Origin: Caprella mutica
Taxonomy: Eukaryota > Arthropoda > Malacostraca > Amphipoda > Caprellidae
Length of the DNA stretch: 64,000 nt
Assembly: GCA_947561585.1 (NCBI GenBank)
Contig: CANNZV010000118.1
Location: 372,001-436,000, forward strand
Direction: 5' to 3'
Both the position numbers and the translations under genes were made by a program. The notes under the pieces were generated by a model. The model was given only the letters and a program-made list of their open reading frames with translations. It did not search any database and was not told the DNA's origin. Of this stretch, positions 47,571-59,092 are shown in pieces. Within the stretch, counting starts at the first letter, position 1, and the number at the start of each line of letters is the position of its first letter.

Positions 47571-47818
47571 GACTGTAAAGAGTAGTGGTAAGCTTATAAA
47601 AGTAAAGTAGATATCTTTAAATTTATTTATTGGTAAACTTAAGCTATACATTGTAAATCTTACGTATATATTTTTCTTTCTAACTGATTGTCAAAGTTTG
47701 TAAAATGAGTATAACTTGTTACTAATAATAAAAAATGTAACCATACTTACAAATATAAATTGGGAGAAGAGTAAAAGATTAGGTCACCAACTGCCAACTT
47801 TGATAACGTGTTCCTCGG

Positions 47819-48162
47819 GGGTGTAGGTCATAAGTCCCCCCACCCCCGGTCACAAGCACCCCCCCCCCCGTTTTTTAATCCTTATTTACCTATATTATTT
47901 AATCCTTTTTGAAACTTTTGTAGTTCATTACTGATTAAACATAAGATATATGTATATCGGGGGCGAGCCGCCCCCCCCCCCCGAACCCCCCTGCCAGGTC
48001 ATTAAACATTCATGAAGTGTGCAGTACAACAAACTACATTAGCAACTCTCAGTTATTTCTATCTAAGCAGTTCTTCATTTGTTTAACTAGTTAAATAAGG
48101 ATTAACAAAAAACAGGGAGGGGGGGGGGGGCTCGTGACCTGGGCGGCTCTTGACCGTACCCC
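47819..48162. mobile_element. Mutator-like MITE with long inverted repeats and C-runs, 344 bp
   Basis: The 9-bp sequence GTTCCTCGG flanks the element at 47810-47818 and 48163-48171, the duplication length of Mutator-like elements. The left end GGGTGTAGGTCATAAG and the inverted right end GGGGTACGGTCAAGAG match. The inverted similarity runs on through GGTCACAAGC, a run of 11-12 C and GTTTTTTAATCCTTATTTA (inner edge 47889 and 48092), about 70 bp in all. Another C-run lies in the centre (47970-47982). Such a molecule can fold into a near-complete hairpin. Non-coding. Confidence 0.8.
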
Positions 48163-48414
48163 GTTCCTCGGTACGTAGAGTGCTCAGGTGTGGGAGCGTA
48201 TGTTCCTTCCTCTATGTCCATCCCAATCGCCAGAATTCTATAGGGAGATTCCAATGTTTTTATGAACTAGTTTGAAATCGGGTCCGGACAGTGTTTCTGA
48301 AAATTGAAACGAACATTATAAACAATTCACTGAATAATTACATTTCGTGTTTATAATAGTAAATTTATGTTCAACTAGACAGCTGATATTGTTGTAATTA
48401 ACCAACAGATGAAT

Positions 48415-49455
48415 AATAATACTTCAAAACTAACTAGGTACACCGCATTTCAAAACTAACTAGGTACACCGCACTTCAAAACTAACTAGATACACCGCAC
48501 TTCAAAGCTAACTAGGCACACCGCACTTCAAAGCAAACTAGGTACACCGCACTTCAAAACTAACTAGGGACACCGCACTTCAAAGCTAACTAGGGACACC
48601 GCACTTCAAAGCTAACTAGGTACACCGCACTTCAAAACTAACTAGGTACACCGCACTTCAAAACTAATTAGATACACTGCACTTCAAAACTAACTAGGTA
48701 CAACGGACTTCAAAACTAAATAGACACACTGTAGTTCAAAGCTAACTAGGCACACTATAGTTCAAAGCTTACTAGGCACACTGTAGTTCATAGCTAACTA
48801 GGCACACTCTAGTTCATAGCTAACTAGGCACACTGTAGTTCAAAGCTAACTAGGCACACTGTAGTTCATAGCTAACTAGGCACACTGTAGTTCAAAGCTA
48901 ACTAGGCACACTACAGTTCAAAGCTAACTAGGCACACTGCACTTCAAAGCTAACTAGGCACAAGTGTAGTTCAAAGCTAACTAGGCACACTGCAGTTTAA
49001 AATTAACTAGGTACACCGCAGTTCAAAGCTAACTAGGCACACTGTCGTTCAAAACTAACTAGGCGCACTGTATTTCAAAGCTAACTAGTTACACTGTAGT
49101 TTAAAGCTAACTAGGCACACTGTACTTCAAAGATAACTAGGCACACTGTAGTTCAAAGCTAACTAGGTACACTGTTGTTCAAAGCTAACTAGGCACACTG
49201 TAGTTCAAAGCTAACTATGTACACTGTTGTTCAAAGCTAACTAGGCACACTGTACTTCAAAGCTAACTAGGCACACTGTAGTTCAAAGCTAACTAGGCAC
49301 ACTGTTGTTCAAAGCTAACTAGACACACTGTAGTTCAAAGCTAACTAGGCACACTGTTGTTCAAAGCTAACTAGACACACTGTAGTTCAAAGCTAACTAG
49401 GCACACTGTAGTTCAAAACTAGGCACACCGTAGTTCAAAACTAGGTACACTTTAG
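48415..49455. repeat. 26-bp tandem array, about 40 copies
   Basis: The unit is TTCAAAGCTAACTAGGCACA plus CTGTAG, 26 bp. The first third uses an AACTAGGTACACCGCAC variant, the rest AGGCACACTGTAG, so the array has two homogenised blocks. The last two units are shortened. No coding function is apparent. Confidence 0.95.
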
Positions 49456-50734
49456 CTAATTGCAATAACACAAAAATAATCTAACAAATGAAATTTATAG
49501 GTATTACACTGAGCAAGTAACACTTGTAGAGTTTCACTTCTAACGTTAGACAATGAATTGTTATATTTATTGCTATGACGTTAGGATGCATTATTGCATA
49601 GGTAGTATACTGGTATAAGCACCTAGGCAACAATCACATATCATGAAGATCCTAAAGACCTAGGTAAATGTAAACTTTATAAATTAGTGGTAAATTTAAC
49701 CCCAGATACCTACCTAGAACTAATATTTTTGGTGTGTTTTTGGCTTGAATATCATACTTTAAAAAAATAACTGGTATTGGACTTGATACTGGTATCAGTT
49801 ACCAATATAGTATTAGTGCATCTCTAGTAAATTCCATTGTGTCAATTATTTGATTCAAGATCGAAAAGAGAGCTGAACTTACCTAATACTTCATATTGAA
49901 TAGCATCATCTACTCTTCATCATCTAAAGACATGTTATAGTTTGAACTGAATATCCTTGATTGTTTGAAACATACAAATACTCCCAAACTTTTCATCAAA
50001 CTATTTTCCTTTTGTAATGTATTGAATAAATATATTCCTGAAAAGAAGAACATTAGTTTTGACATATATAACAAACAAATTCAACAACATATATAAAAAA
50101 AGCCTAGTAAGTAACAATATCCAGAGGGAGCAATACAGATCATCATAAACAATTCTCAATTTGAGTTAGCTATGTATAATTTTTAAATAATGATCACACT
50201 CATTATAAATATGAAAATTAACACAAGAACATAGGTAGATAACTGATAGAACACCAGCTATCTAAATAAATAGGAGTGATATTAGCCACTTCCATATTAT
50301 GCAATAAAAATAAAATTTCTATTTAATGTCCTAAACATTCCTGAGTTTTAGCATGACGATATGGGAAAAATATGCTTCAAATTCAAATATCTATCACAGT
50401 TTCTTGGATTATCTGACCATTTGAAATACTTAGAAAAATATATCATTGGTCAAAGGACTCTTAGACAATGACACTGGTGAGTGAACAAGGATTTTGACTC
50501 TGAATAATATTGTATATATAACCATCCAGCATCATCTTTCTAAGTATGGCCACCATGATCAAATAACAGAACCATCTCTGAACTATGATTTAAGTACTAT
50601 TTTTCTACTCGAGTGCATTACTTCAAGTTGTAATAGGAGCATGCACTTATAATTTTACACATGTTGCTAATAGAAGAATAGATGAGATAATTAAATAGGG
50701 GTGAGAAATAGTGTCGTGTGTACCTTGCGTCACA
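49456..50734. other. AT-rich spacer
   Basis: I see no gene, repeat or transposon end in this stretch. Confidence 0.5.
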
Positions 50735-51045
50735 AAAGTCTCTTGCGGCAAAAAGAAAGTCTCTTGCGGCAAAAAAAGTGACCTCTTGCGGCAAAAAAAA
50801 GTGACCTCCTGCAGCAAAAAAAAGTGACATCTTGCGGCAAAAAAAGTGACCTCTTGCGTCAAAAAAAAGTGACCTCTTACGTTAAAAAAAGTGACCTCTT
50901 GCGGCAAAAAAAAGTGACCTCCTGCAGCAAAAAAAAGTGACCTCTTGCGTCAAAAAAAGTGACCTCTTGCGTCAAAAAAAGTGACCTCTTGCGCCAAAAA
51001 AAATTGACCTGCTGTGTCAAAAAAAGTGACCTCCTGCGTTTAAAA
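50735..51045. repeat. 20-22 bp tandem array, about 14 copies
   Basis: The unit is GTGACCTCTTGCGGC followed by 6-8 A. Variants have GCGTC or GCAGC. The changing A-run length makes frames drift, so the two overlapping minus-strand frames (FFAA / HFFLPQEV) are by-products. It abuts the solo piggyBac end. Confidence 0.92.
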
Positions 51046-51046
51046 A

Positions 51047-51738
51047 ACCCTAAACTGTGTGGCTATTTGATTATGTAAGCAAATTTTCTTGTTCTTTTAA
51101 GGAAGTATTCATAAAGAAAAATTTGCTATGATACTTTCATCATAGATTTTGCATTTAACCAAGTATATCTTTCAACATTTTATGATATTATTATATAAAA
51201 TTTAAAAAATGTCAAAACAACAAAGTTATCACTATATTCGACCCAGAGTGATCATATATGATCATTTACAATAATGCTTATATCGGGCCAGTTGTCCATA
51301 TATGATCACTTGTCATATCCGATGAATCGGTCAAGTGATCATATATGTTCAACTCAATTTTTCAGTGGCGATTTCTTAATAAATATGAATATCTCATAGG
51401 TATAGTTACTAATATATGTGATATAGGATATGATAAAGATATTGCATAGGGTGAGAAGCACTCACATTCATTTTGGAGCTGCTACACATCAAGTGTATCA
51501 CAGAAAAATACACTCTACCCTACCAATTCTGATGTGCGGTTACACAGTGTAAATTCAAGTCTACCCCATTCGATCCCTTTGCCATTTAAAATAATTGTGA
51601 CGTATCGGATGATAGCCCTAAATACTATGATTGGCTGGATGTGTGTTTCTGACTTGTGAACAACATACACTTAGTGCTGTAACGTTTTCTATTGTGCGAA
51701 TTTAAGTGAACATATATGATCACTTGCCCGGTAAAGGG
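51047..51738 (-). mobile_element. Solo piggyBac 3' terminal fragment
   Basis: It is co-linear with 37310-38001 of the intact piggyBac, from TAAACTGTGTG to the tip GCCCGGTAAAGGG followed by TTAA (51739-51742). Palindrome motifs remain at 51250, 51297, 51335 and 51708. Transposase gene and the opposite end are missing. Divergence from the intact copy is clear, so it is older or from a sister subfamily. Because it keeps only one end it is immobile. Confidence 0.88.
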
Positions 51739-51742
51739 TTAA

Positions 51743-52257
51743 CTTCTGTTTCGGAACCAAAAGCCCTATCACTGACGTCAAAGGGGAATTTAATAAAAGG
51801 GACAGGAAGGAGCAACCAGAGAGCAGTGTGGCTACATGAACAAATTCACTTAACACTTTCAGTAACATTGCTCATGGATGCAGAAAAGCTACTGCGTGAA
51901 TGCAGTAACTTCCCATGGAATAGGACGAAAAGAGACACAAGCACCGGTTGCTACACTCACAGATGGAAGAAGAAAATGAAAAGACTTTGTAGTTGATTAG
52001 CATAACCCTAGCGCTATCCTCTAAAACTGCAAGTATCTTTAAATATTGAAAGATGTGGTAAAAATTTAAAAATGACAATACGTAATCCAAATAACAATAT
52101 TTCGGGGCCCATGGAACCCCATTCTCTTCCATTCAAGACAGACAGCTTCAGGATAGATCCCCTGTGGTCTTCCAGATGGGAGAGGAAAATGAAGTGGTGA
52201 TAGTAAATGAAGCCTACGAACCAACCTTACGCAAAATTCCAAGATCACATTTAAGAG
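51743..52257 (+). repeat. Dispersed repeat family R1, copy 3
   Basis: It starts immediately after the piggyBac TTAA and follows copy 2 to GATGAAGCCTACGA-like sequence near 52215. A pogo-like element interrupts it at 52258. This copy suggests the order of events: R1 first, then piggyBac at its border and the pogo-like element within or next to it. Confidence 0.65.
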
Positions 52258-52259
52258 TA

Positions 52260-53614
52260 GGGGAGGATGGTCATCGATGGGACACTGGGAACAATGGGAC
52301 ATTCTGAATAACTTTTTTATTTGTGGGTAATTACTAATTTGCAACAAAATCTCAATGATAAATTAGGCATACTTCAGTGCATTCACTCGCATTGCATTCA
52401 GCGGTTGGGGTGCAGTCAGCCCTGTGTAAAAGTAAAAACGTGTTTTAGAGGTGGGAAAACTAAATTTTTCGTACTTTGTTTCAATTGTTATAAATCTGTT
52501 AATTTAACATGTAATGCTTACGGCATTTTTACATAATATTAAGTAATAGGTAAAATGTGATCATATGAAAGGATTACCTTTATACTTTTGTAGTTGAGCC
52601 GCTATACCCATATGTTTTCAAAATGGCGTCATGATGATCATTGGTACAGAAAATTTGGTTAACAATGGGACAGTGTCCTATTGTCAACCAAACTGTCTAG
52701 TTACTCCATATGAATCAATAAATACCTATTTTTGATACAATAACGTGAACTGTAGCTTCAGGGCTTCTTGTAGAAACAGAGCTTCCAGCTGAAGCGGGAC
52801 TTGCGACCCATGTTCAAGGGCTTTAGCAATATGAGGTTATCACAAAGCACAGCATTGAAAAAAAATTTCACTAATAAAAGAAAAAGACGCAGCATGATTG
52901 CAAGGGATACACCAGAGAAATAATAGCTTTTTGCTGGTGACACTAAGGATAAGACCTTCGAAATCACTTCATAAAGTATCCGCCGTAGATGGCCAGTGAA
53001 CTATTGTTCGTGGTCTGGTATAGAACTCTGGTATAGAACTTAATTTAACTGATCCATTCGTATGAAGAACTTAAATCTCTACCGAAAACGTTGGAAATAA
53101 AGGTTTATGAACTTTTAGAATTTGATTCAATTTTCTATAACGTATTCTGCTGGCCAAAAGCATGAAAAAGATAAATACAAAAATATTGATGTTAGGCGAA
53201 TATTCGAGTGCGATGAGCTCAATTTTATAAATGTTCCTGACATGGCATCAGTGAGGCTAGAGGACATTAAACTGATATTATATGAACCAACTGAGTGTGG
53301 GACAACATGAAGAGATAATTTGTACTTGAAATTTGACCATAACCTCAACAATATACAAGTGTGATAAACTGTCCCATCGTTCACCAGGGTATGTCCCATT
53401 GTTCACCAGTGCTGTTATACAATGGAACAATTTTTTTTGTTTTTATTTTATTTTCTTCTAGTAAACAGAATATGTGATAGCATACAAGTTAGTTTCATTT
53501 TATAAAGGAATATCTATATTACACATGGATTTTTTTTATTTTACATACTTCGCCCATAGTAAATGAAATATCAATCTTTCTGTGTTTTTTGTCCCATTGA
53601 TGACCATCCTACCC
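52260..53614 (+). mobile_element. pogo-like DNA transposon, degraded, 1355 bp
   Basis: The ends are GGGGAGGATGGTCATCGATG and, inverted, GGGTAGGATGGTCATCAATG, flanked by TA at 52258-52259 and 53615-53616. TA duplication fits the Tc1-mariner-pogo superfamily. Internal copies of the end motif TGTCCCATTGTTCACCA occur at about 53369-53410, and GGGACAGTGTCC lies at 52669. A transposase C-terminal remnant (53122-53310) supports pogo. Most of the transposase gene is missing or unrecognisable. Confidence 0.75.
53122..53310 (+). pseudogene. pogo/Tigger-like transposase C-terminal remnant
   Basis: The frame reads ITYSAGQKHEKDKYKNIDVR, then FECDELNFINVPDMASVRLE and DIKLILYEPTEC, ending at a TGA. Many insect pogo/Tigger-type transposases end with such a pattern: an aromatic-V-x-Y-x-x-GQK stretch, an acidic E-x-x-F segment, P-x-x-D-x-x-x-V and a final D-I-x-x-x-L-x-P. 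Recognition is from memory of that pattern and is not certain. The catalytic DDD core is not visible upstream. Minus-strand frames here have no such features. Confidence 0.5.
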
Positions 53615-53616
53615 TA

Positions 53617-54345
53617 ATCGCATCTGAAATCCTTGTTATTAAATGATCGACTGTGCCAATATTTTACATGAAGTATCAAGACACAGTAAAACAAATGAAC
53701 TTTGCATATGTCAACAATTTAAAATATGGAAAGTAACGTTTATGACGAAATATAAAAGATGCTTACACCATGAAGGCTAATACAAAAGTTATATTAAATA
53801 TTGAGGAAATAAGTTGTTGGATAAAAACTGTATGGGAAGACAATGGAAATGATAGATAAGTACATATACAAACACAAAGAATAAGAATATATAAAGTATC
53901 AAATAATAAAGTCCGAGAATTGAATATAATATTCAACTTTTCTTTTATGTTGTATTTACGTATTCATATTTGCTTTGTTTTTAGTAGCTGGTCTATTTGA
54001 CCAATTTTCCTTTCGATCAAATGTTGTGCGATCAATTTTCCTTTCGATCAATTTTTCATTCAATCGAATAGTTTCGATGAATTATTTTCGGTCAATTGCT
54101 TCCGATAAATTCTCCTAGACTCATTATCCAAAAACGTGTGAATTCTGTCCCTCAAACAGAGCAACTAGAGATCTTATACATATTTCAATCATGCAGTGTG
54201 CTTTTTCTTCAAAGTTGTGATTAATATTGTGTGGTTCAATGAATTATTATTGAAAATAAATTATTAAAAATATGATGAGATTGAAATAAAATACAACCCA
54301 GTCAAATAAACAATTTGAACAATAATTCTTATTTTATCTTAGATA
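53617..54345. other. Spacer with a small GATCAATTTTCC array
   Basis: At 53996-54115, units of TTTTCCTTTCGATCAA recur in degenerating form (about six). No partner arm was found. The rest is AT-rich without recognisable content. Confidence 0.45.
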
Positions 54346-54349
54346 AAAG

Positions 54350-54690
54350 ACACACTGCCCTAATAAAAAATTATCCCCGGGATATTGCGGGAAAATTCCC
54401 TAGGATTATTCCTTTGATATCCCCAGCGTTATCGAGGGGATGCCCTATTTTGATGTTTTTGCGATATGGGGATTTCCCCAAACAAAATAGAGGGAACAAT
54501 GAAGGGATTTAAATATATTATCCCTGGAATCTTCCCTCGATTACAAGGGAAGAGCAAGGAAAACCGATATCATTATTCCCTCGATGACAAGGGGGGAATA
54601 AAATTGGGATAGTAATTGGGATAGTGAGAGGATATTCCCTCAATATCGAGGGGATCAAATGAGAATATTCCCTGGATATCTAGAATAGAG
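54350..54690. repeat. Degenerate palindromic repeats related to the 51-bp array
   Basis: TTATCCCCGGGATATTGCGG, ATTCCCTCGAT, TATCGAGGGGAT and related motifs recur in both orientations. The same words, TTCCCTCGATATC and ATATCGAGGGAATATT, appear in the arrays at 55036-56010 and at 56034-56052. It may be one arm of a larger element whose other arm is the 51-bp array, but no matching target duplication was established. Confidence 0.5.
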
Positions 54691-54814
54691 GAAGGATATA
54701 AAAATAAGAATACCAAAGTTAATATTTCCTAGCATATACTGCATTTTTAAGTGTACGTTTAACTTTACATGAATTAGTTGAATGTTATTGTTATATACAA
54801 ATTAAATGGAAAAA

Positions 54815-54900
54815 AATGAAGTGATGTTTCCGGGTCTCGAACCAGCAGCTTGTTGTCTTCTGCTTGCGACCCTAGCCAGTCGACCATCCAGGACACAGTA
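54815..54900 (-). repeat. tRNA-like sequence, probable SINE head
   Basis: The minus strand reads GGATGGTCGACTGGCTAGGG (A-box-like), then about 30 bp later GGTTCGAGACCC, a perfect B box (GGTTCGANNCC). Spacing fits an internal RNA polymerase III promoter. A standard anticodon stem-loop does not form (the GCAG/CTGC stem would have an 11-nt loop), so it is not a functional tRNA gene. More likely it is a tRNA-derived SINE head or tRNA pseudogene. Confidence 0.45.
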
Positions 54901-55035
54901 GAAGTAGGACTTTTAATGAACTATATGCAATATGATAACTCAAGTTTATCTTTAGGTTATCATCGATAAATATAATTTCATATTTCATAGAATATTTCTT
55001 TTTTTCTTTTATAATCGTTTCTTTTATAATTTCTA

Positions 55036-55391
55036 AGGAATCAACTATTTCTCACTAATTCCTGGAATATTCCCTCGATATTGTTAGGGAAACAACTAAT
55101 TTTTAGTAATTCCTGGAATATTCCCTCGATATCGATAGGGAATCAACTATTTTTCACTAATTCCTGGAATATTCCCTCGATATTGGAAAGGGATCAACTA
55201 GTCTTCATTAATTCCTGGAATATTCCCTTGATATCATTAGGGGATCAACTAATATTCATTTATTCCTGGAATATTTCCTCGATATCATAAGGGGATCAAC
55301 TATTTTTCATTTATTCCTGGAATATTTCCTAGATATCGTTAGTGGGTGAAGTAATTTTCACTAATCCTTGGAATATTCCCTCGATATCGTT
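55036..55391. repeat. 51-bp tandem array, block 1, about seven copies
   Basis: The unit contains CCTGGAATATTCCCTCGATA, then TCGTTAGGGGATCAACTAAT and TTTCACTAATT, 51 bp. Because 51 is 17 codons, a frame stays open (WNIPSISLGDQLIFTNS repeats). I take this as a consequence of the period, not as a gene. The array continues at 55690 after an AT-rich interruption. Confidence 0.9.
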
Positions 55392-55689
55392 TGGGATCAC
55401 TGTTAGAAATATTGAACCATATAGGGTAAATATTATATTTATATAATATTTAGACGATATAATTCAATCTCTAACCACCACTAAATATAAATACATTATT
55501 ATATTGAATATTATATTATATTATAGTAATATCATTTTATTATTATATTTGAATATTTTATTATTGTAATAATATTAGTAATATTCTTTTTTATTATACG
55601 TATATTGAATCAAGGAGGCAGACTGTAGTTAACTTTTTACATGCTCAGAATTAACTCTAATTTACATATTTTTATCTAAATTATTATAC

Positions 55690-56010
55690 CGTTAGGGGAT
55701 CAACTAATTTTCAGTAATTCCTGAAATATTCCCTCGATATCGATAGGAATCAACTAATTTTCACTAATTCCTGGAATATTCCCTCGATATCGTTGGAGGG
55801 TCAACTAATTTTCACTAATTCCTGGAATATTCCCTCGATTTCGTTAGGGGATCAACTAATTTTTAGTAATTCCTGGAATATTCCCTCGATATCTTTAGGG
55901 GATCAACTAATTTTCACTAATTCGATGAATATTTCCTCGTTATCATTAGGGGATCAGCTCATTTTCACTAATCCCTGGAATATTCCATCGATATCATTTT
56001 ACGATAGCGG
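55690..56010. repeat. 51-bp tandem array, block 2, about six copies
   Basis: Same unit as 55036-55391. The separating 300 bp (55392-55689) is very AT-rich and begins and ends inside array units, so it looks like an insertion into a once continuous array. No target duplication was recognised. Confidence 0.88.
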
Positions 56011-56075
56011 ATAATTAGGGAATATATAGATATCGAGGGAATATTCCGGGAATATCTCATTGTCACCTGGGATTT

Positions 56076-56500
56076 ATCTAGATATTTAGCTTTAATATCT
56101 GTCAGTTTTCATGGGTCTAATGATTCATGAGTGTAGACTTGAAAAATTCATGCATAAATCTCCCGCATCATAATTAGGATAGATGATAACTGCATCAATT
56201 CAGTTGGTGCATTTATCGTGAGAAATGAAAAAAAAAATTCTTGAGATTAAATGGATAATTTTAAGTAAAGTGAAATAATCATCTATTAATTAACCCTGAT
56301 GAGTATGAGAATCAAAATGTGTAGGAAGGTTTGACAATTTGTTTATAAAACACATGTCTTATTTATAAACCTACGGTACTGTATTTTATACAAGTTGTTA
56401 GTATATATACTATACCAATGTGTACCTAATTTCAAGTAAAATTATAGTACAGGTAAGGAGAAATAATTGCAAAGACATTGGCAGCTGAGACAGGAGAGCT
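56076..56500. other. AT-rich spacer
   Basis: No recognisable gene or repeat. Confidence 0.5.
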
Positions 56501-56506
56501 GTGATT

Positions 56507-57569
56507 GGGCGTGCACGGACATTTCGTCCACGAACAAGTCGTCCACGAACAATTCGTCCACGGACATTTCGTCCAACGGACAATTCGTCCGAGAATTGCT
56601 ATATTTTGTATTATATTTATTATGTGCATATATTTTATATTATATATCATTTATATATAATCTGCAACATAAAAGTATTGAACAACTTTTTTTGATGGTA
56701 ATCACAAATGTATGGGTCTTTGCTTAAATTCTTATTGAATTTTTTCTATCCTGTTGGCCGGCATCAGTAAAATAATGAAAATAAAAACTTTTTCAATGAT
56801 ATACATGTAGGCCATGCTTTCAATACACCCGATTCTTATAAAATTTGTAATAATTACCTGGCATGTTTCGATGTTATTACAGTACTTAAATATAGAAAAC
56901 GGGAAAACAGTGGAATTTTTTGTGGTGTTTATTTCCCGGTGACTACAATAATCATTAATAGTAGTATTCAGATTAGGTAATTATAGATGCAATATTGGTT
57001 CAAAAGTTAGTTCTATAATAGAATATTTTTAATAGTGACTATCTAAAATACATACATAATGATATGCATGTATATAATATACTACTAAAAAATGATATAA
57101 AAAAATTAGCTAGATATTAGTCATTCTTATTGTTAGATTTAATTATTTAAACAGAAGAACGTCCGTTTTATTGAACTGTTTCATATTTTCGACTTATACT
57201 TATATAATAAATTTTTAATAATTTTTTTTTACCTCTCTATACATAATTATAATAACAACAATTATTTATAACCTCTATTATAATAACTTTAATTCTTCAC
57301 GTATCCACACATTTATTCTTGTTCGGACCCCGTTATTTCGGCTCTAATTTTCGATCAACGAGGTAAATAACTTAAAAATTCAGTCAACCCGTGTAGCATA
57401 TATAAATTTATAACTGCACGGCTTAAGTTACTATTATATTTTTGTATATTTACACCTGGCTAATAATCAAATAGCGAAAAATAATATGAAACACATCCCA
57501 AAAACACTCTAAAATACAAAATAAAGCAATTCGCGGACGAATTGTCCGTGACCGAAATGTCCTAGACCC
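56507..57569 (-). mobile_element. Foldback-like element FB-1, copy B
   Basis: The left arm (56507-56597) is an array of five to six units of the type GGACATTTCGTCCAC (15 bp). The right arm (57533-57569) holds about two. Tips are GGGCGTGCACGGACATTTCG and, inverted, GGGTCTAGGACATTTCGG. A 6-bp repeat GTGATT flanks the element (56501-56506 and 57570-57575). Arms are followed inward by GAATTGCTWTATTTTGTAT on both sides. It lies inverted relative to copy A (39605-40900). No transposase is recognised, so both copies are probably non-autonomous. Confidence 0.8.
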
Positions 57570-57575
57570 GTGATT

Positions 57576-59083
57576 TGGCAGAATGTGACTAAAAACAGCT
57601 CGCGCATGTGTTTGTTCTCCATGAAAACGTAGAATGTAATGTGTTTACCACAATTCTAGCTGTATTTGTTCGTTCTTCGTTGCAACACGAAACCACAGTA
57701 CAATTAACTTTCTTGATTTTCGTGATTTACGCTGTTGTACGCCGATACGTAAATATTTTTTAATTTTTAAATACAAAAATATATTTGGTATTTATCTAGG
57801 AACAAAGTCAAGAAAGACCGATAATTTTAAAGGAATGGCATGAAAGTTATAAATTAATTCAAATAGGGTGTGCTTAGAAAACTCACGTCAAGCTCATTAG
57901 GGTTTAAAATAATCAAATCTACTATCATATACCGAAATTGCATCATGTCAGTTATCCACTTTTGCTAGGTTCACACTATCAACCAACTGACTAATATGCT
58001 GCCACCAATCAAATTAATAACGATATGCTTTTATTCAATTATTCAGTTTGATAATTTTTAATTTATTCAATATATTCAAATGATGATCAATGTAATTTTC
58101 ATAGAGCAGCTAGAAGATCATTATAAAATTTTACTCTTATAAACGGATTACACCAAACATAGTAAATATTTTTTTTTTTCATTTTGAGTCAATTCAAAAA
58201 ATTAATCAGTACTATTAATAATAATATTTATTATTACTATTGATCAGGCCATATAAGTTTGCTCTACCGGTAACTGTTCATATTTTTTTTACCATTCGGC
58301 AAACTATCACATGGTTCTATGCAATATTTCAGATACTGGAATGCGACTAAAAGCTTCCTACATTTCTTAAAGCTACACATGTATTATGCTTATCTATAAT
58401 TGTTATTAAGAAAAATATTATGTATTTTTACTGAACTATTTTATCCATAAATGATTTTTCTACTCGCATCTTCACAAATTTGTATAACTTTACGATCAAT
58501 CTCTATTTCTAAAAAAATGTTATTATTAATTGAATTATATCGGCAGTGAATCAATTTGCAATAATAAAAATTTAATATAATTATCATATTCAGTGAGTTT
58601 GAAATATAGAATTTTAAGACATTTTCTCATGTTAGTCATCATCAGTACCTTTGTATTAATACAATAATTCATACTTTAGATTTTTCCCATTTTTCTCGAT
58701 TAAACCTAAATTCTGCGGTCGTATTTTGTTCTTCAAAATAAATTAAAAATTCGATGCGAACTTACCTCAAATTCCAGTAAAAGTTTCTCGAAAATATTCT
58801 ATGGCTGATCGAGAAATTTTATGCAGAAACTTTTGGAAAGTTTTGTAAGAAGTTTCATAATAGCTAAGTTTCTTATGGAAAAGGATAATACGGTGTTTAT
58901 ATTTTATGAATTTCTATTTTGTTTAATATACTGAATGAACACAATAATCCGAAACAATACAGATTCTTATCACGGATTTTTTCTAAGGTAAACAATTTAT
59001 GATGAATATGGTAGCCTGGTTTGTTCAACTTTATTAACGTGGGGAAGGCGGGATGGGGTTAGAAAAATGTAACTATTTAATGT
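57576..59083. other. AT-rich spacer
   Basis: No gene or clear repeat is recognised. The sequence is AT-rich throughout. Confidence 0.5.
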
Positions 59084-59092
59084 GTAGAATTG

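Noticed and set aside
48415..49455. Regular repeat arrays (26 bp here; others at 19617, 50735, 60698) as possible CRISPR
   Set aside because: Repeats are directly adjacent without unique spacers, they diverge gradually, and the DNA is clearly eukaryotic; these are minisatellites.
54815..54900. Functional tRNA gene
   Set aside because: A and B boxes are present but no acceptable anticodon stem-loop or acceptor stem could be formed by eye.
55081..56014. Open frames with WNIPSISLGDQLIFTNS repeats
   Set aside because: Result of the 51-bp period (17 codons); no start context, no domain.
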